Shown here piece by piece: positions 62,470 through 64,000 of a stretch of DNA of 64,000 nucleotides. The notes under the pieces are model-generated. The model worked only from the letters and a program-made list of their open reading frames with translations, was not told the origin of the DNA and did no database searches. Position numbers and translations under genes: made by a program. This stretch comes from Pomphorhynchus laevis (lineage: Eukaryota > Acanthocephala > Palaeacanthocephala > Echinorhynchida > Pomphorhynchidae), in the NCBI GenBank assembly GCA_012934845.2, contig WNNJ02001842.1:26624-90623 (forward strand). Reading direction: 5' to 3'. Each line of letters begins with the position of its first letter. Position 1 is the stretch's first letter.

Positions 62470-63260
62470 ATCAGGTAACTGAGTCTTTGTATTTTTAATT
62501 ATGTATAAATAAAATAATTAAATAATAATATTAATGACATTAGAAAATCATTTTGTTATAATTTTAATAAAAAATTATATTTTTTTTATAATTTTGCATT
62601 ATATTTTCATTAATAAGGCTTTTTCATTCATTATATTTGTGTTATTATCAAGTATTTAAAAGTACATACTAAATTTAAAAAATATATCTTTTATAATTTT
62701 GCATTTAATTATATTAATTTAAATTATAATGTTAATAAATTATTAATTATATAATATAATTAATAATAAATTAATGATATTCGACAATTCAGATCAGGTA
62801 GCTGAGTCTTTGTATTTTTAATTATTTATAAATAAATTAAATCAGCTAACTGAGTCTACGTATTTAATATAATTATAAAATAAACAAAACATAATAATGC
62901 TAAATCAAAATTTAATAATTAAATAATAAAATTAATAATTGCTTTTAGATTTTCTATAATTTAAATTTTCTATAATTTAAATCAAGTTAAAAAAAATGAA
63001 ATTTAAAATAAACGTCATTTTTATGAATTGACTAATAAATAACAGACGTTGTATCAGAATAATTATTCTGAGTATCTTATTCTGTGTATTATTTAGATAC
63101 TTATTCTGAGTATCTTATTCTTAATATCTTATTCTTAATCTTATTCTTATTTTGCATTTAATTTTGCATTTTGATATTATGTTAATGATATTCGACAATT
63201 CAGATCATCTTTGTATTTTTAATTATTTATAAATTAAGCCTAATGATAAATAAAATAATT
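62470..63260 (-). mobile_element. Naiad 3'-end fragments, repeated
   Basis: CAGGTAACTGAGTCTTTG-type signatures occur at 62474, 62796 and 62843. UTR sequence runs up to AACAGACGTTGTATCAGAAT near 63041-63060, followed by short CTTATTCTGAGTAT repeats. Confidence 0.65.
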
Positions 63261-64000
63261 AATTAATAATTAACTTATTTCATCTGATATTTGTTTTAAA
63301 TTACTAAATTATTTTTATTTATCATTATGTTTAATTTATAAACAATTTAACGTAGACTCCGTTATATGATTCTCATATAATTTTAGTATAATTTGATAAT
63401 TATATTCATTAATTTAAATTATAATGTTAATAAATTATTAATTATATAATATAATTACATTTACTACAAATAATTGCTAAATTATTATTTATAATGATAT
63501 ACTTATTCGTAATATAATAGCGAGCACTAATCCATTAATTAATAATTTATTTATTTATTTAATTAATTAATTAATTTAAGTAATTAATTTAATTTATTTA
63601 TTCGAAAATATCGAGCTTTAGTGTACTATTTTTCAGCGACGCTTTGGATACTAAACTTTATTTTATAATAATTCAAAAGTTTCACACTATCGAACTGCAA
63701 ACAACATTTGTTTGTTGACAATCTTAAGATAATGAAATTATCTGCGTTGGTTTTTTAATTTATTTATTGTATTCTATGCCATGTATTCACGGCTTTAGTA
63801 AATTTACTGCAGTATAATCGAATACATTACCCGCTCAATAATGTTATGACATTATTAGGAATTGTTACTTATAAAATTAAATAAAAAACTATAATTAAGT
63901 CGTTTGAATATAAATTATTGGAATTTGAAAATACAAATTATATTAGACATAAAATTATATTAGAAAATATAACTATTTAATTAATTATATTATAATTATA
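63261..64000. other. AT-rich end of the window, no gene recognised
   Basis: I looked here on the minus strand for the missing chitinase N-terminal exons and saw none. Confidence 0.5.

Overview
This is AT-rich animal DNA, roughly three quarters A+T by eye. Genes are split by GT-AG introns and buried in transposable elements. The two host genes recognised are a REXO1-type RNA exonuclease (+ strand) and a family-18 chitinase (- strand). Naiad-type Penelope elements are abundant, with Merlin and several LINE families. That fits an invertebrate with an AT-rich genome, possibly an enoplean nematode; this placement is a guess.

Layout. 1-4046: 3' part of a broken Ty3/Gypsy element cut by the window edge. 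4047-10329: mostly non-coding, with hairpins, a Naiad fragment and a pseudogene piece. 10330-51123: the REXO1-like gene, seven exons whose phases all join into 588 codons. Intron 1 (19.1 kb) and intron 2 (10.3 kb) are packed with LINE and Penelope debris, while the last intron is only 49 nt. 51971-62171: the 3' six exons of a GH18 chitinase, convergent with REXO1. Its introns hold a Merlin DNA transposon, a pseudogene, and a GC-rich 5'-truncated LINE (58520-61362). 62172-64000: AT-rich Naiad remnants; the chitinase 5' end lies beyond the window.

The most unusual object is the LINE at 58.5-61.4 kb. Its CCHC plus restriction-like endonuclease ORF overlaps, in the -1 frame, an ORF for a ubiquitin-specific protease that keeps its Cys and His boxes. 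A related LINE at 46.9-50.0 kb (- strand) keeps the reverse transcriptase and the same endonuclease domain but shows no protease. The second unusual object is a conserved a-b-a'-b' pseudoknot in the 3' UTR of the Naiad elements. It occurs in several dispersed copies with compensatory base changes. Other oddities are Merlin ends amplified as tandem units, a dispersed family of hammerhead-like hairpins, and three broken copies of a small protein with an RVxF-like phosphatase-docking motif.

The host genes appear to have no pathway link to each other. Most of the window is transposon sediment, with elements inserted into one another, so many boundaries are approximate.
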